Source: JACKJA01 sp050297015
GTDB lineage: Bacteria; Pseudomonadota; Alphaproteobacteria; Micavibrionales; Micavibrionaceae
Direction of reading: 5' to 3'
NCBI GenBank assembly: GCA_050297015.1
Contig: JBNKRZ010000001.1
Span: forward strand, 1-14,308
DNA length: 14,308 bases
The notes under the pieces are model-generated. The model searched no databases. It saw nothing but the letters and a program-made list of their open reading frames with translations, and was not told the DNA's origin. Below, piece after piece: positions 6,555-14,169 of the stretch (the first letter of the stretch is position 1; every line of letters starts with the position of its first letter). Made by a program: the position numbers and the translations under genes.

Positions 6555-9500
6555 GAACTCTGTCTGACATCCAGAAGCATCAGAAAGAATTTCATCCGCG
6601 CCGAAACCGAAGCTATATGTTGTTGTCACGCCCGCCGAAGCATCGGCAATCGCGTCACCCCAACAAGCGACATCCTGACCTTGCCCACCAGCTGCGGGTT
6701 CGATATCAGCAACATCTTCATTTGCGGCAGGAGAACCATTTCCTTGGCCATTATCCTGACCTTCCTCATCACCGGCCGCAGGAGCAATTCCCGCCAAGCG
6801 CAAAGCAAGCGGATTCGGCAGTGTCGGCATACCCTGGATCTGGACATTAACGCCGCCGCTGCCACTCAAGAACGGATCGAACTCTTTGAAGATATCTTCC
6901 AGATCAATATTCGCATTCTGAGCAGTTGCACCAAAGAAGAAAAGCCCCAGATCGTTTTGATCCACGTAGTGATAGAACATATCTTCCAGATAATTAGCCT
7001 GCTGTATGCTCAAACCTGTTGTGGCAGGAAGAACCGCACCAAACGGTGTAACATAGGTACTTTCCAGGCCATCCAGAATTGTCGGCTCACCCGGCGCGAA
7101 GAACGCTTCATTGGCAAGTTCGACAAAGTACTCACTTTGACCATTGAAGGACTGCGCCCCGATCGTACCGCCAAAGCCGCCCACACCGTCATTATCGACC
7201 AATGCCAGCGGTGCGTAGCCCGCATAAGGTACAGAGAAAGGATAAGAGTACATGTCAGCGTAGATACCCCACTCAGTATTACCATAGTAGTAACCTTCAC
7301 CGCCGTAAACGGAAGCGAAATCATACGGCGCAAAGCGCATACCTACTCGGCCGCCAACAAATTCGTTACCCTCTTCCGTCAGGATAATCAAACCGCTCTC
7401 AAACTGAGCGCCGATATCGTTTCTTGTGAAGGTGTTTCCGAAAACGCCGACATAGCCGTTGTTAAAGCCGGAAACATACAAGCCGTTTTGAGCACTATCC
7501 GTAACCTCGTTTCCTGCGATCAAGGCAGAATCAAAACCTTCAACTTGAATGCCATCACCGCCGGAAGCCAAAGATTGAAGCGGATATTTGAGATCAGACA
7601 GCACAGCTGGCGCTTCCGTCGTACCGGAGGCCTCAACAACGTTATTTGTCACCTCAGCATAGAAAGTCGGCCATACCGGATATGCATCCGTCAAGGCTAC
7701 TTTCGCATATTGAATATCTGAGTTAGTCGCCTCATCATAATAGCCGGCAAAGCCCAGAATATTGATCCCGTCATCACCGGAATCTACGACGTAGTTACCA
7801 TCGACCAGAACATCCGTGGCGCCGACAACCTGAATACCGTCATCCGCGGATGTATCAACCGTGTTGTCAACAATCTGAACCGTTGTATACGAAATTCCGG
7901 GAACGTAAATGGGCTTAGCAAGATAGAATTCGCCCCCATAGAAGGAATCAAGACCGGCGAGCACGCGAATGCCGTCCGCCCCGTAACCATTTAAGTCAGG
8001 CATGCCATAGTAACCGGCATCGTAAATCGTATTACCCGCAATCCATGTTGAACCGCTATTGCTGACTTCAATACCATCGTCGCCCGTTTTACGGATAAGG
8101 TTATTTTCGATCACAACGTTAGAACCCGGAAGTTCAACATAGTCCCCCGAACCAACATTGATCCCGGCAACATTCATAACGGAAATACCGTCAGCTTCAT
8201 TGTATCCCGGTCCCTCGCCCTTGAAAGGAAGGTCGCCGACAGGGAGATAATAGCCAATATTCTGAAGCGTGTTATTACGGATTTTCGTATAACCGCTATT
8301 GCTGACTTCGATACCGTCATCGCCCGTTTCACGGACATCGTTATCATCCACAATGGCTTCACTTGCGTTGTAGACATTAACACCATCAACACCCACACGG
8401 CGGACCGTGTTCCGAAGAATAGATGTATCATCGGTGTAGCCGACCTGGATACCGTTTCCATCAGCATCGCTAACCGTGTTGTCAGCTACCATGATGGCAT
8501 AGCCAAGCCCATCATCGTTATAACCATCGGCAAAGATTCCGTTCCCACCGACATCGCTAACCGTGTTGTCCAGAACTTCCGCATTCAAGAAACGGAGAAT
8601 ACCAATCCCGTTGGCACCGGCATCCGTCACCGTATTGCCGTCAACTTGCATCGTATCAATCTCTGCCGCAAAGATACCATCGTTAGCCACACCCGCAATA
8701 TCGTTCATTGCGATTCGAACAAAGCCGCCACGCCCCTCGTTAAACTGGACGGAAACCCCGTTACCGCCAGCATCGCGGATAATGTTGCTTGCAACAAGAA
8801 CATCGCCGTTATTCAAAACATCAATCGCCGTACCGCTCGTCTGGGAAATAGCGTTGTTTTGGATTTGCACGCCGTTCCCGCCGGAGACAGAAACACCCTG
8901 CGTGGCGCCAACAATCGTATTGCCGTCAATCCAGTGGTCATCACCACCCACAACAGCAACACCGCGTCCGGCTGTACTAATCAGGTTCGCCTCAACCACG
9001 GCACTATTAGCACCGTTTGTGATATGGATAGCATCACCCGATGCGAACAAACCGCCACTGAGCTGGCCGATATTATTGGCCATAACCATGACATTATCGC
9101 TTCCATCCACCAAAATTCCGTGCCCGGCGATATAATCAAGCGTGTTATTAAAGATCACGCTATAAGGGCTGGGGTTCACGGAAATGCCGTTAGAAACCGT
9201 GTTCATAACCGTGTTTGAAACAATACTGGCCACGGGAGAATTGTTCACATCAATGCCCTCGCCACCGATGCTGCCCGGCCCACCGAAAAATCCGATCAGG
9301 TTATTATGAATAGAAACGCCCATGCTATTAGAAACTTCTATCGCATCTCCGGCCGTGTTATTCACAGAGTTCCCAACGACCTCCAGTGCATTTCCGTCAA
9401 CCCGGATCCCCCCTTCGCCAGTGCCGTTAACAGCGTTATCGTTTACATTAACGGAGGAAAATACTTCCGGACTTTCGGACCAGACACCGTAATGAGCAAC

Positions 9501-11735
9501 ATTCTGAATTTCATTAGAGAATACATTAACGTTCCCGGCAATTTCAAACAGGTGTATCCCGTTTCCTTCTACATTATTGATAAAGTTATCAGAAACCGAG
9601 GTGCCGAAAGCACTGCCGGAGACATCAACGGCCGTTCCCGCAATATCGTGAATGTAGTTACGGCTCACAACGCTTCCATTACTGTTAAGAAGGAAAACCC
9701 CGTTGCTTGTGCCTTTTCCGGCAATGACGTTATTGGTAATCACAGCCCTGTCGGCATCGGCAACCAAAACGCTATAGGGGCTCGCCACACCTTCAATGGT
9801 AAAGCCGTCAATCGTTACATCATCAGCCGTCACCGCAAAAGCCGGCGCAACGAAAGAATTAACAACCGATTCTGCGCCACGGCCGGCATCATTACCGACC
9901 AGCCCGGCATTAGCACCATTTATGGTCAAGCCCGTCACATCAACCGTAACGGACTCATTATACGTACCCGCACCAACGTTCATCGTTGAACCGTCGACGA
10001 CCACATCAACCCCGTTTTGTATCCGTCCACCGTCAGAGATATTTGCAACCGTTGCGGTCCCCGTCAACGTCAAGGCATCAATCGTACCCGCCAGATTAAC
10101 CGTCGGTGTGTTAAGGGTCGCAACGCCGGCATCAATGCCATTCCCGAAAGCAAGGTTGAAGCTGCCGGGGGCGTTAGCGGTAAAATCACCGCCGTTGGTG
10201 TCGATATTGGCGTTAATGAATATCTCGGCATCACCACCGACACCGCCGTTACCGCTGCCGTCAAAATCTGCGTTCAAAACAAAATCAAAGCCATTTCCGG
10301 AATCGGTAACATCCGCATTCACGAAAATATCGTCATACGCATTTAAATAGAATGTCGGGAGATTTGTATTTGTCGTCGCCGCATTAATAGCTTCAGCAAT
10401 CTCAATATCACCATCTTCAGCGTCTGAACCATGTGTCCAAATAGAAAGAGCGAAAAGAGATGGGTTACTTAAGGTGGTCTCTACAAAGTTCGTCGTAACG
10501 AGTGTCGCGCCGACAAGGCTACAGCTTCCCAGACCGGAAGCAATACAGACATTATTGGGGTCGATCAGATATTCACCGCCCTCGCCCATTTCCACGTTGC
10601 CGTCGATCACGCCCGCGCCAATCATAGAGGTTTCAATAAAACCGTTGCGCCCGTGCGCAAATAAATTACCGTAAGAGAATAAATTATCGCCATAGGCATA
10701 GATACGGCCCGCTTCGGTCGCGCCACTGACATCGAGCGTTGAAGTTTCTGCCAGATCAACGCGCTCACCCGTCACGTCAATGGAGCCGCCCTCCGTACCG
10801 GATGCGTCCATCGTGCCTGTGACGGAAACCGTTCCCTTATCGCCGCCGGACAGGATGATTTTCCCGCCTTTGACCTCGACAGAAGACACATTGATAACAC
10901 CGTCCATATTAATAACGCTATCAACAACGTCCTTGGCCGCCGCCGCGGTCATGCTCACGACACCGCCCTCGGCATTGATCACGCCGTTATTTTCGAGAAG
11001 CGCATCGGCCAGTTCGCCGTCAACAGCAACTTCCATCAGACCGTCACCGTACAGGTCGAGCGTCACCGTTTCACCGGCAGCCATAGCAACACGCCCCAAG
11101 CGCGCATTAATCACGCCGTTATTGATAACCGTCGGCGCCACAAAAGCGGCCAGCCCGGCATCGGCGACATTGATGGTGGCTTCGTTGATAATCGCACCAT
11201 CGCCCAAATTACCGAAAACCGGATTGGCACCGGACAGAAAATCCGCCTGATTCATAAGCTCACCGGTCGAAGCAACAATCCCGCCCACATCAATCGTAGC
11301 ATCGCGACCAAAGAACACACCGTTGGCATCCAAAACGTAGACGTTACCGTTAGCCCGCAAGGTACCCAGAATGCGGGAAGGATCGCCATCGTTGAAAGTC
11401 ACACGGTTAACCGCAATGGAATCGGAACCCGGCTGATGGAAAGTCGTTACAGCATCTTTCCCAATATTGAAGCTTTTCCAGTCAATCGTCATACGGCCGG
11501 AAAACTGATTGATGTCAAGGATACCCGCCGCAGCCTGAGAATTATCAATCGTTCCCGCGCCGCCCGTAATCTTCCCATCGACCGGCACCTCAAGATTATC
11601 GACAGCGCGGGCCGTTCCTGCAAAAGCCAAAACCCCGGCAGCCACGAGCGCTGAAGTCGACAAGAGTCTTTTCAACCGTTTATTCGCGATCCGTAAAGAT
11701 TGGCCTTTTTTCTCTTCGTTCATCAATCCGGTCAT
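6552..11735 (-). CDS. TpsA-type two-partner secretion exoprotein (filamentous haemagglutinin-like) with NosD-type beta-helix
   Basis: This is a large secreted surface protein, about 1727 aa, predicted to be exported across the outer membrane by the divergent TpsB. An extended signal peptide ends near residue 44 (TARA then VDN). Residues about 50-290 form the TPS secretion domain (DINQFSGRMTIDWKSFNIG, VNRVTFNDGDPSRILGTLRA, NGVFFGRDATIDVGGIVAS). A FHA-like beta region follows (LIDPNNVCI). From about 640 to 1445 come many PbH1/NosD-like parallel beta-helix coils with recurring NxI/NxV, GDGI and VSNSG ladders. An acidic Gly/Asn-rich linker leads to ACWGDAI and GCQTEF, with cysteines 37 and 5 residues from the end. 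ATG 11735 is chosen because TAAGG lies 8 nt upstream; a GTG at 11795 would add 20 unconvincing residues. Likely an adhesin; the ligand is unknown and an enzymatic beta-helix is possible. Confidence 0.9.
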   Translation of the reverse strand: MTGLMNEEKKGQSLRIANKRLKRLLSTSALVAAGVLAFAGTARAVDNLEVPVDGKITGGAGTIDNSQAAAGILDINQFSGRMTIDWKSFNIGKDAVTTFHQPGSDSIAVNRVTFNDGDPSRILGTLRANGNVYVLDANGVFFGRDATIDVGGIVASTGELMNQADFLSGANPVFGNLGDGAIINEATINVADAGLAAFVAPTVINNGVINARLGRVAMAAGETVTLDLYGDGLMEVAVDGELADALLENNGVINAEGGVVSMTAAAAKDVVDSVINMDGVINVSSVEVKGGKIILSGGDKGTVSVTGTMDASGTEGGSIDVTGERVDLAETSTLDVSGATEAGRIYAYGDNLFSYGNLFAHGRNGFIETSMIGAGVIDGNVEMGEGGEYLIDPNNVCIASGLGSCSLVGATLVTTNFVETTLSNPSLFALSIWTHGSDAEDGDIEIAEAINAATTNTNLPTFYLNAYDDIFVNADVTDSGNGFDFVLNADFDGSGNGGVGGDAEIFINANIDTNGGDFTANAPGSFNLAFGNGIDAGVATLNTPTVNLAGTIDALTLTGTATVANISDGGRIQNGVDVVVDGSTMNVGAGTYNESVTVDVTGLTINGANAGLVGNDAGRGAESVVNSFVAPAFAVTADDVTIDGFTIEGVASPYSVLVADADRAVITNNVIAGKGTSNGVFLLNSNGSVVSRNYIHDIAGTAVDVSGSAFGTSVSDNFINNVEGNGIHLFEIAGNVNVFSNEIQNVAHYGVWSESPEVFSSVNVNDNAVNGTGEGGIRVDGNALEVVGNSVNNTAGDAIEVSNSMGVSIHNNLIGFFGGPGSIGGEGIDVNNSPVASIVSNTVMNTVSNGISVNPSPYSVIFNNTLDYIAGHGILVDGSDNVMVMANNIGQLSGGLFASGDAIHITNGANSAVVEANLISTAGRGVAVVGGDDHWIDGNTIVGATQGVSVSGGNGVQIQNNAISQTSGTAIDVLNNGDVLVASNIIRDAGGNGVSVQFNEGRGGFVRIAMNDIAGVANDGIFAAEIDTMQVDGNTVTDAGANGIGILRFLNAEVLDNTVSDVGGNGIFADGYNDDGLGYAIMVADNTVSDADGNGIQVGYTDDTSILRNTVRRVGVDGVNVYNASEAIVDDNDVRETGDDGIEVSNSGYTKIRNNTLQNIGYYLPVGDLPFKGEGPGYNEADGISVMNVAGINVGSGDYVELPGSNVVIENNLIRKTGDDGIEVSNSGSTWIAGNTIYDAGYYGMPDLNGYGADGIRVLAGLDSFYGGEFYLAKPIYVPGISYTTVQIVDNTVDTSADDGIQVVGATDVLVDGNYVVDSGDDGINILGFAGYYDEATNSDIQYAKVALTDAYPVWPTFYAEVTNNVVEASGTTEAPAVLSDLKYPLQSLASGGDGIQVEGFDSALIAGNEVTDSAQNGLYVSGFNNGYVGVFGNTFTRNDIGAQFESGLIILTEEGNEFVGGRVGMRFAPYDFASVYGGEGYYYGNTEWGIYADMYSYPFSVPYAGYAPLALVDNDGVGGFGGTIGAQSFNGQSEYFVELANEAFFAPGEPTILDGLESTYVTPFGAVLPATTGLSIQQANYLEDMFYHYVDQNDLGLFFFGATAQNANIDLEDIFKEFDPFLSGSGGVNVQIQGMPTLPNPLALRLAGIAPAAGDEEGQDNGQGNGSPAANEDVADIEPAAGGQGQDVACWGDAIADASAGVTTTYSFGFGADEILSDASGCQTEF
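8051..8337 (-). repeat. Direct repeats inside tpsA, 240-bp period
   Basis: About 47 bp at 8051-8097 recur with few changes at 8291-8337, exactly 240 bp (80 codons) apart. Both encode the block TGDDGIEVSNSG followed by a beta-helix coil and an aromatic-rich loop (GYYGMPDLNGYGADGI and GYYLPVGDLPF). A more diverged third relative (SGDDGINILGFAGYY) lies nearer the C-terminus. This is higher-order duplication on top of the short coil repeat. Confidence 0.7.
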
Positions 11736-11877
11736 TAGGGGTACCTTACTTTCTTGTTTATCCGTACTTGCGCAGCCATAACATATAAAACTCACAGACA
11801 GCGCCCTGTTAAAAATAAAGCCGTAACGTCTTTAGTTTTGTTCTAAATACAGCTTCCCTATTCTTATGAATGGTATT

Positions 11878-11907
11878 CTTATAACGCTGTTTGAGAATAT
11901 TTTTCAA
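11878..11907 (-). promoter_or_regulatory. Candidate tpsA promoter
   Basis: Minus-strand TTGAAA (11907-11902) and TATAAG (11883-11878) are spaced by 18 nt. A start near 11871 would give a leader of about 135 nt before the ATG at 11735. The match is fair and the surrounding DNA is AT-rich, so chance matches are likely. Confidence 0.3.
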
Positions 11908-11911
11908 GCTT

Positions 11912-11939
11912 TTGTTAAGTAAAATTTAACAATTATAAA
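11912..11939 (+). promoter_or_regulatory. Candidate tpsB promoter overlapping a dyad operator
   Basis: TTGTTAA (11912-11918) and TTAACAA (11926-11932) form a perfect 7-bp dyad with a 7-bp spacer, a typical size for a dimeric regulator site. The same bases supply a -35-like TTGTTA, with TATAAA (11934-11939) 16 nt downstream. A start near 11946 gives a leader of about 190 nt. A bound regulator could affect both divergent genes. This is pattern-based inference. Confidence 0.35.
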
Positions 11940-11951
11940 GGCAGCCTCCAC

Positions 11952-12045
11952 AACCCCTTACTGAGCGCAGCATCACGCAAAAGTTGCATGCACAGCAAGG
12001 GGGCTTGGCTTTTTACAAAAAAAAGAGCAGAATGCGTAAGGGGTT
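11952..12045 (+). other. Possible structured leader of tpsB closed by a 10-bp stem
   Basis: AACCCCTTAC (11952-11961) and GTAAGGGGTT (12036-12045) are perfect inverted repeats enclosing 74 nt, placed right at the start of the predicted tpsB transcript. The 3' arm could alternatively form a small AAGGG/TCCTT hairpin running into a T5 tract at 12058-12062, which is attenuator-like geometry. No known riboswitch class was recognised. Confidence 0.3.
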
Positions 12046-12111
12046 CCTATAGGGTCCTTTTTCCTGTATAAGGCCGTTTGATTCTCAATTATCCGGCACT
12101 GAAAATTTTAA

Positions 12112-12135
12112 AAGGCATAAGATAAGGCATAAGAT
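12112..12135 (+). repeat. 12-bp tandem duplication carrying the tpsB ribosome binding site
   Basis: AAGGCATAAGAT occurs twice in perfect tandem (12112-12123 and 12124-12135), one base before the tpsB ATG. Each unit contains AAGG; the nearer one lies 9 nt from the start codon and is the likely binding site. Confidence 0.85.
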
Positions 12136-12136
12136 T

Positions 12137-13894
12137 ATGATTAAAAATCCGTTGACCAAAAACACCGTACGCTTATCGCTACTCTGTGCAACAGCTATGG
12201 TTTGCCTCAATGGTTTGCCCCCTCTAGCACACGCACAGGTCCCTGAAGCACAAACAGGAACGGCTGGCGCCGGGCGGGCGGAAGAACAAATCCGCGTCCC
12301 TGAAACACTCTTGCGCATTCAGCCTAAAATAGAGGTCCGCGAAGCCGCCACACAGGCCGCGCCGGAAGGGGCCGATAAAATCACCTTTGATTTAAAAGAG
12401 CTCCAGTTGGAGGGGATGACCGTCTATACAGCGGATCAAGCGGCAAGCGTCTATGGTGACTTTCTGGGAAAAACCATATCACTGGCTGATTTATATAGCA
12501 TCGCCGCCGATCTGACGCGCAAGTACCGGAACGATGGCTATATACTAACGCAAGTCGTCGTCCCGCCTCAAACAATTGAAGACGGCACAGCCCGCCTGAT
12601 GGTGGTCGAAGGATATCTCGGCAATGTGCGCGTCGAAGGCGATGAGGGCGAAAACGATGCGACGCTAAAGCTCATGAATGACTATCTGGCCCACGTTCAG
12701 GATGGCGCGCCTTTAAATGTAAAGGACCTTGAGCGTGTTCTTCTTCTCATTAACGACCTACCCGGCATTTCCTCCCGCGCGGTTATCAGCCCTTCTGCCT
12801 CACAAGGCGGCGCGGCTGATTTGCTCGTCAGAGTATCCCGCAAAAAATATGACGCCATGGTGGGGATAGACAATTACGGCAGCCGCTATTTAGGCCCCGT
12901 ACAATTAACAGGGGCTGCCTCTTACAACTCCCTGTTCGGATTTAACGAAAAAATCACAGGTCAGCTGGCTGTAGCCCCCGATCCGGGCGATGGTTTCGAA
13001 CTGGCCTACGGCTCACTATCTTATCTACAACCGCTTTTCCGCCAGTATGGAACAACGGTGGAAATCACAGCCAGCCTTACCGACACCGATCCGGGCTTTG
13101 ACCTCAAATCTTTTGATGTGCAAGGCCGTTCGGAATATGCCAGCGTCACACTGGATCACCCCTTTATACGAACGCGCGCCCTGAATTTTCACGCCTACGG
13201 AAAAATGGACTTGCGCAATGTTGAAACCCGCAACAATTTCGAAGCCAAACGTGAAGACCGCATCCGCGCCGCTCGCGTTGGGGGAACGCTGGAATTTTTG
13301 GACACCACCTTTGGTAAAAGAAATCCGGGCTTTAACTTCCTGAATGTTGAAATCTCAAAGGGGATAGATATCTTCAATGCGACGGATGGCGGGCGCGCAA
13401 ATTCCTCCCGTCCGAGCGCTGACATGAATTTTAAAAAGATTGAGGCGCAGCTACAGCGCATTCAACGCCTTTCACCGGAATTCAACCTCCTGATGGGGGC
13501 TGAAGGACAGTGGTCCGCATCGCCCTTGGTAAGCTCCGAAGAATTCGGATTCGGCGGCACCAACTTCGGACGCGCTTATGACCCTTCCGAAATCCTCGGC
13601 GATGAAGGACTGGGTGGAAAGCTGGAACTACAATGGACACCGCATTACGAAGTTTCCAATGTAACAGATTACCAACTCTATAGTTTTTATGATGCCGGGA
13701 TTGTCTGGAACGACGACCCAACCACCAGCAGCCAAAAACGCAATACGGCAACCTCGGCGGGCTTTGGTGTGCGCGCCGACATTCTTGAAAACACCAGCGC
13801 CAACTTCGCCGTGGCTGTGCCGCTCACCCGCATTGTCCAGACACAGCGCGATGACGACCCGCGTGTCTATATGAGCCTGAGCCATAAATTCTAA
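12137..13894 (+). CDS. TpsB outer-membrane transporter (FhaC/ShlB family)
   Basis: This 585-aa protein is the predicted outer-membrane pore that exports the neighbouring TpsA exoprotein; TpsB proteins are Omp85-superfamily barrels with two periplasmic POTRA domains. The signal peptide ends near residue 33 (LAHA then QVPE). POTRA1 spans about 82-158 (LADLYSIAADLTRKYRNDGY, ILTQVVVPPQ) and POTRA2 about 160-235 (LNVKDLERVLLLINDLPGI). The remainder is a 16-strand-type barrel ending in phenylalanine (SLSHKF), as expected for insertion by BAM. The L6-loop VRGY motif appears here as FGRAY (477-481). Length is typical. It is divergent from tpsA, whereas most systems place tpsB and tpsA in one operon. 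A strong terminator follows, 28 nt after the stop. Confidence 0.93.
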   Translation: MIKNPLTKNTVRLSLLCATAMVCLNGLPPLAHAQVPEAQTGTAGAGRAEEQIRVPETLLRIQPKIEVREAATQAAPEGADKITFDLKELQLEGMTVYTADQAASVYGDFLGKTISLADLYSIAADLTRKYRNDGYILTQVVVPPQTIEDGTARLMVVEGYLGNVRVEGDEGENDATLKLMNDYLAHVQDGAPLNVKDLERVLLLINDLPGISSRAVISPSASQGGAADLLVRVSRKKYDAMVGIDNYGSRYLGPVQLTGAASYNSLFGFNEKITGQLAVAPDPGDGFELAYGSLSYLQPLFRQYGTTVEITASLTDTDPGFDLKSFDVQGRSEYASVTLDHPFIRTRALNFHAYGKMDLRNVETRNNFEAKREDRIRAARVGGTLEFLDTTFGKRNPGFNFLNVEISKGIDIFNATDGGRANSSRPSADMNFKKIEAQLQRIQRLSPEFNLLMGAEGQWSASPLVSSEEFGFGGTNFGRAYDPSEILGDEGLGGKLELQWTPHYEVSNVTDYQLYSFYDAGIVWNDDPTTSSQKRNTATSAGFGVRADILENTSANFAVAVPLTRIVQTQRDDDPRVYMSLSHKF

Positions 13895-13921
13895 AGGAAG
13901 GCCCTCAACAACACAGAATGC

Positions 13922-13956
13922 AAAAAAGCCTGCCGGATAAAACCGCAGGCTTTTTT
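13922..13956. terminator. Intrinsic terminator of tpsB, bidirectional
   Basis: AAAAAAGCCTGC (13922-13933) pairs with GCAGGCTTTTTT (13945-13956), a 12-bp stem with an 11-nt loop and a T7 tract on the plus strand. The A tract on the other side lets it act on minus-strand transcripts as well. Confidence 0.92.
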
Positions 13957-13972
13957 TGTGGGCATGTTCTAT

Positions 13973-14077
13973 CTATCCTAGCGACTTAGATACTGTAGTC
14001 ACATGTTCGGCCAAATCCGAGCGGCCCTGTTCATGCAAAGCGACCATTTTCATCCCTTGCGCAAGCATCACAGCCAT
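13973..14077 (-). CDS. Candidate 34-aa ORF or gene remnant between tuf and tpsB
   Basis: No family is recognised. ATG 14077 has AGGA 7 nt upstream and encodes a helix-prone peptide (MAVMLAQGMKMVALHEQGRS) ending EHVTTVSKSLG. The open frame continues upstream without a stop towards the tuf terminator, so it could be the 3' end of a truncated gene. Its last codons lie in repeat copy C. A similar GCTATGGCT-ATGCT-TGCGCA string lies at the matching distance upstream of copy A inside the 55-aa ORF, hinting at a shared but diverged origin. Confidence 0.22.
   Translation of the reverse strand: MAVMLAQGMKMVALHEQGRSDLAEHVTTVSKSLG
13987..14007 (+). repeat. Repeat copy C (TAGATACTGTAGT family)
   Basis: These 21 bp are an exact inverted copy of 6534-6554 (copy B); the two lie at the outer edges of the tpsA-tpsB module, about 7.4 kb apart. 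Identity ends sharply on both sides. The copy begins 30 nt beyond the tpsB terminator. Confidence 0.9.
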
Positions 14078-14113
14078 AGCCGTATCCTGCTCATCCAACT
14101 GCCCGCACAAGAA

Positions 14114-14139
14114 AAAGGCGCCGCATAAACGGCGCCTTT
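14114..14139 (-). terminator. Intrinsic terminator of tuf
   Basis: AAAGGCGCCG (14114-14123) and CGGCGCCTTT (14130-14139) form a GC-rich 10-bp stem with a 6-nt loop. Read on the minus strand it is followed by a T5 tract, about 30 nt after the tuf stop codon. Confidence 0.88.
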
Positions 14140-14169
14140 AATTCTTAAAGCTATTATAATGAGTAAAGC

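Larger units (their letters stand above)
11736..12136. other. Divergent tpsA-tpsB intergenic region (401 bp)
   Basis: This AT-rich spacer separates the divergently transcribed tpsA and tpsB. It holds a minus-strand promoter candidate, a plus-strand promoter candidate overlapping a 7-bp dyad, a 10-bp inverted repeat enclosing 74 nt, a second TATAAG at 12067-12072, and a 12-bp tandem duplication over the tpsB binding site. No credible gene was seen in it. Confidence 0.7.

Noticed and set aside
6539..6850. Plus-strand ORF starting in repeat copy B (MTTVSRTLSDIQ)
   Set aside because: It is antisense to the adhesin C-terminus and has no Shine-Dalgarno; only the first codons share HVTTVS with copies A and C because of the repeat.
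6681..7721. 346-aa plus-strand ORF antisense to tpsA
   Set aside because: It lies wholly opposite the well-supported adhesin; its composition follows from the repetitive Asn/Val/Gly codons of the other strand and no family motif is seen.
7400..9800. Regularly spaced repeats that might suggest a CRISPR array
   Set aside because: They are imperfect, coding and in phase with the protein frame; they reflect beta-helix coils, not identical repeats with unique spacers.
8563..10350. Several plus-strand ORFs (190-227 aa) antisense to the beta-helix region
   Set aside because: They overlap each other in different frames and mirror the PbH1 repeats; there is no signal peptide, binding site or domain.
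11736..11795. GTG start at 11795 for tpsA
   Set aside because: It adds 20 residues with cysteines before a normal long signal peptide and has no good binding site; ATG 11735 has TAAGG at 8 nt.
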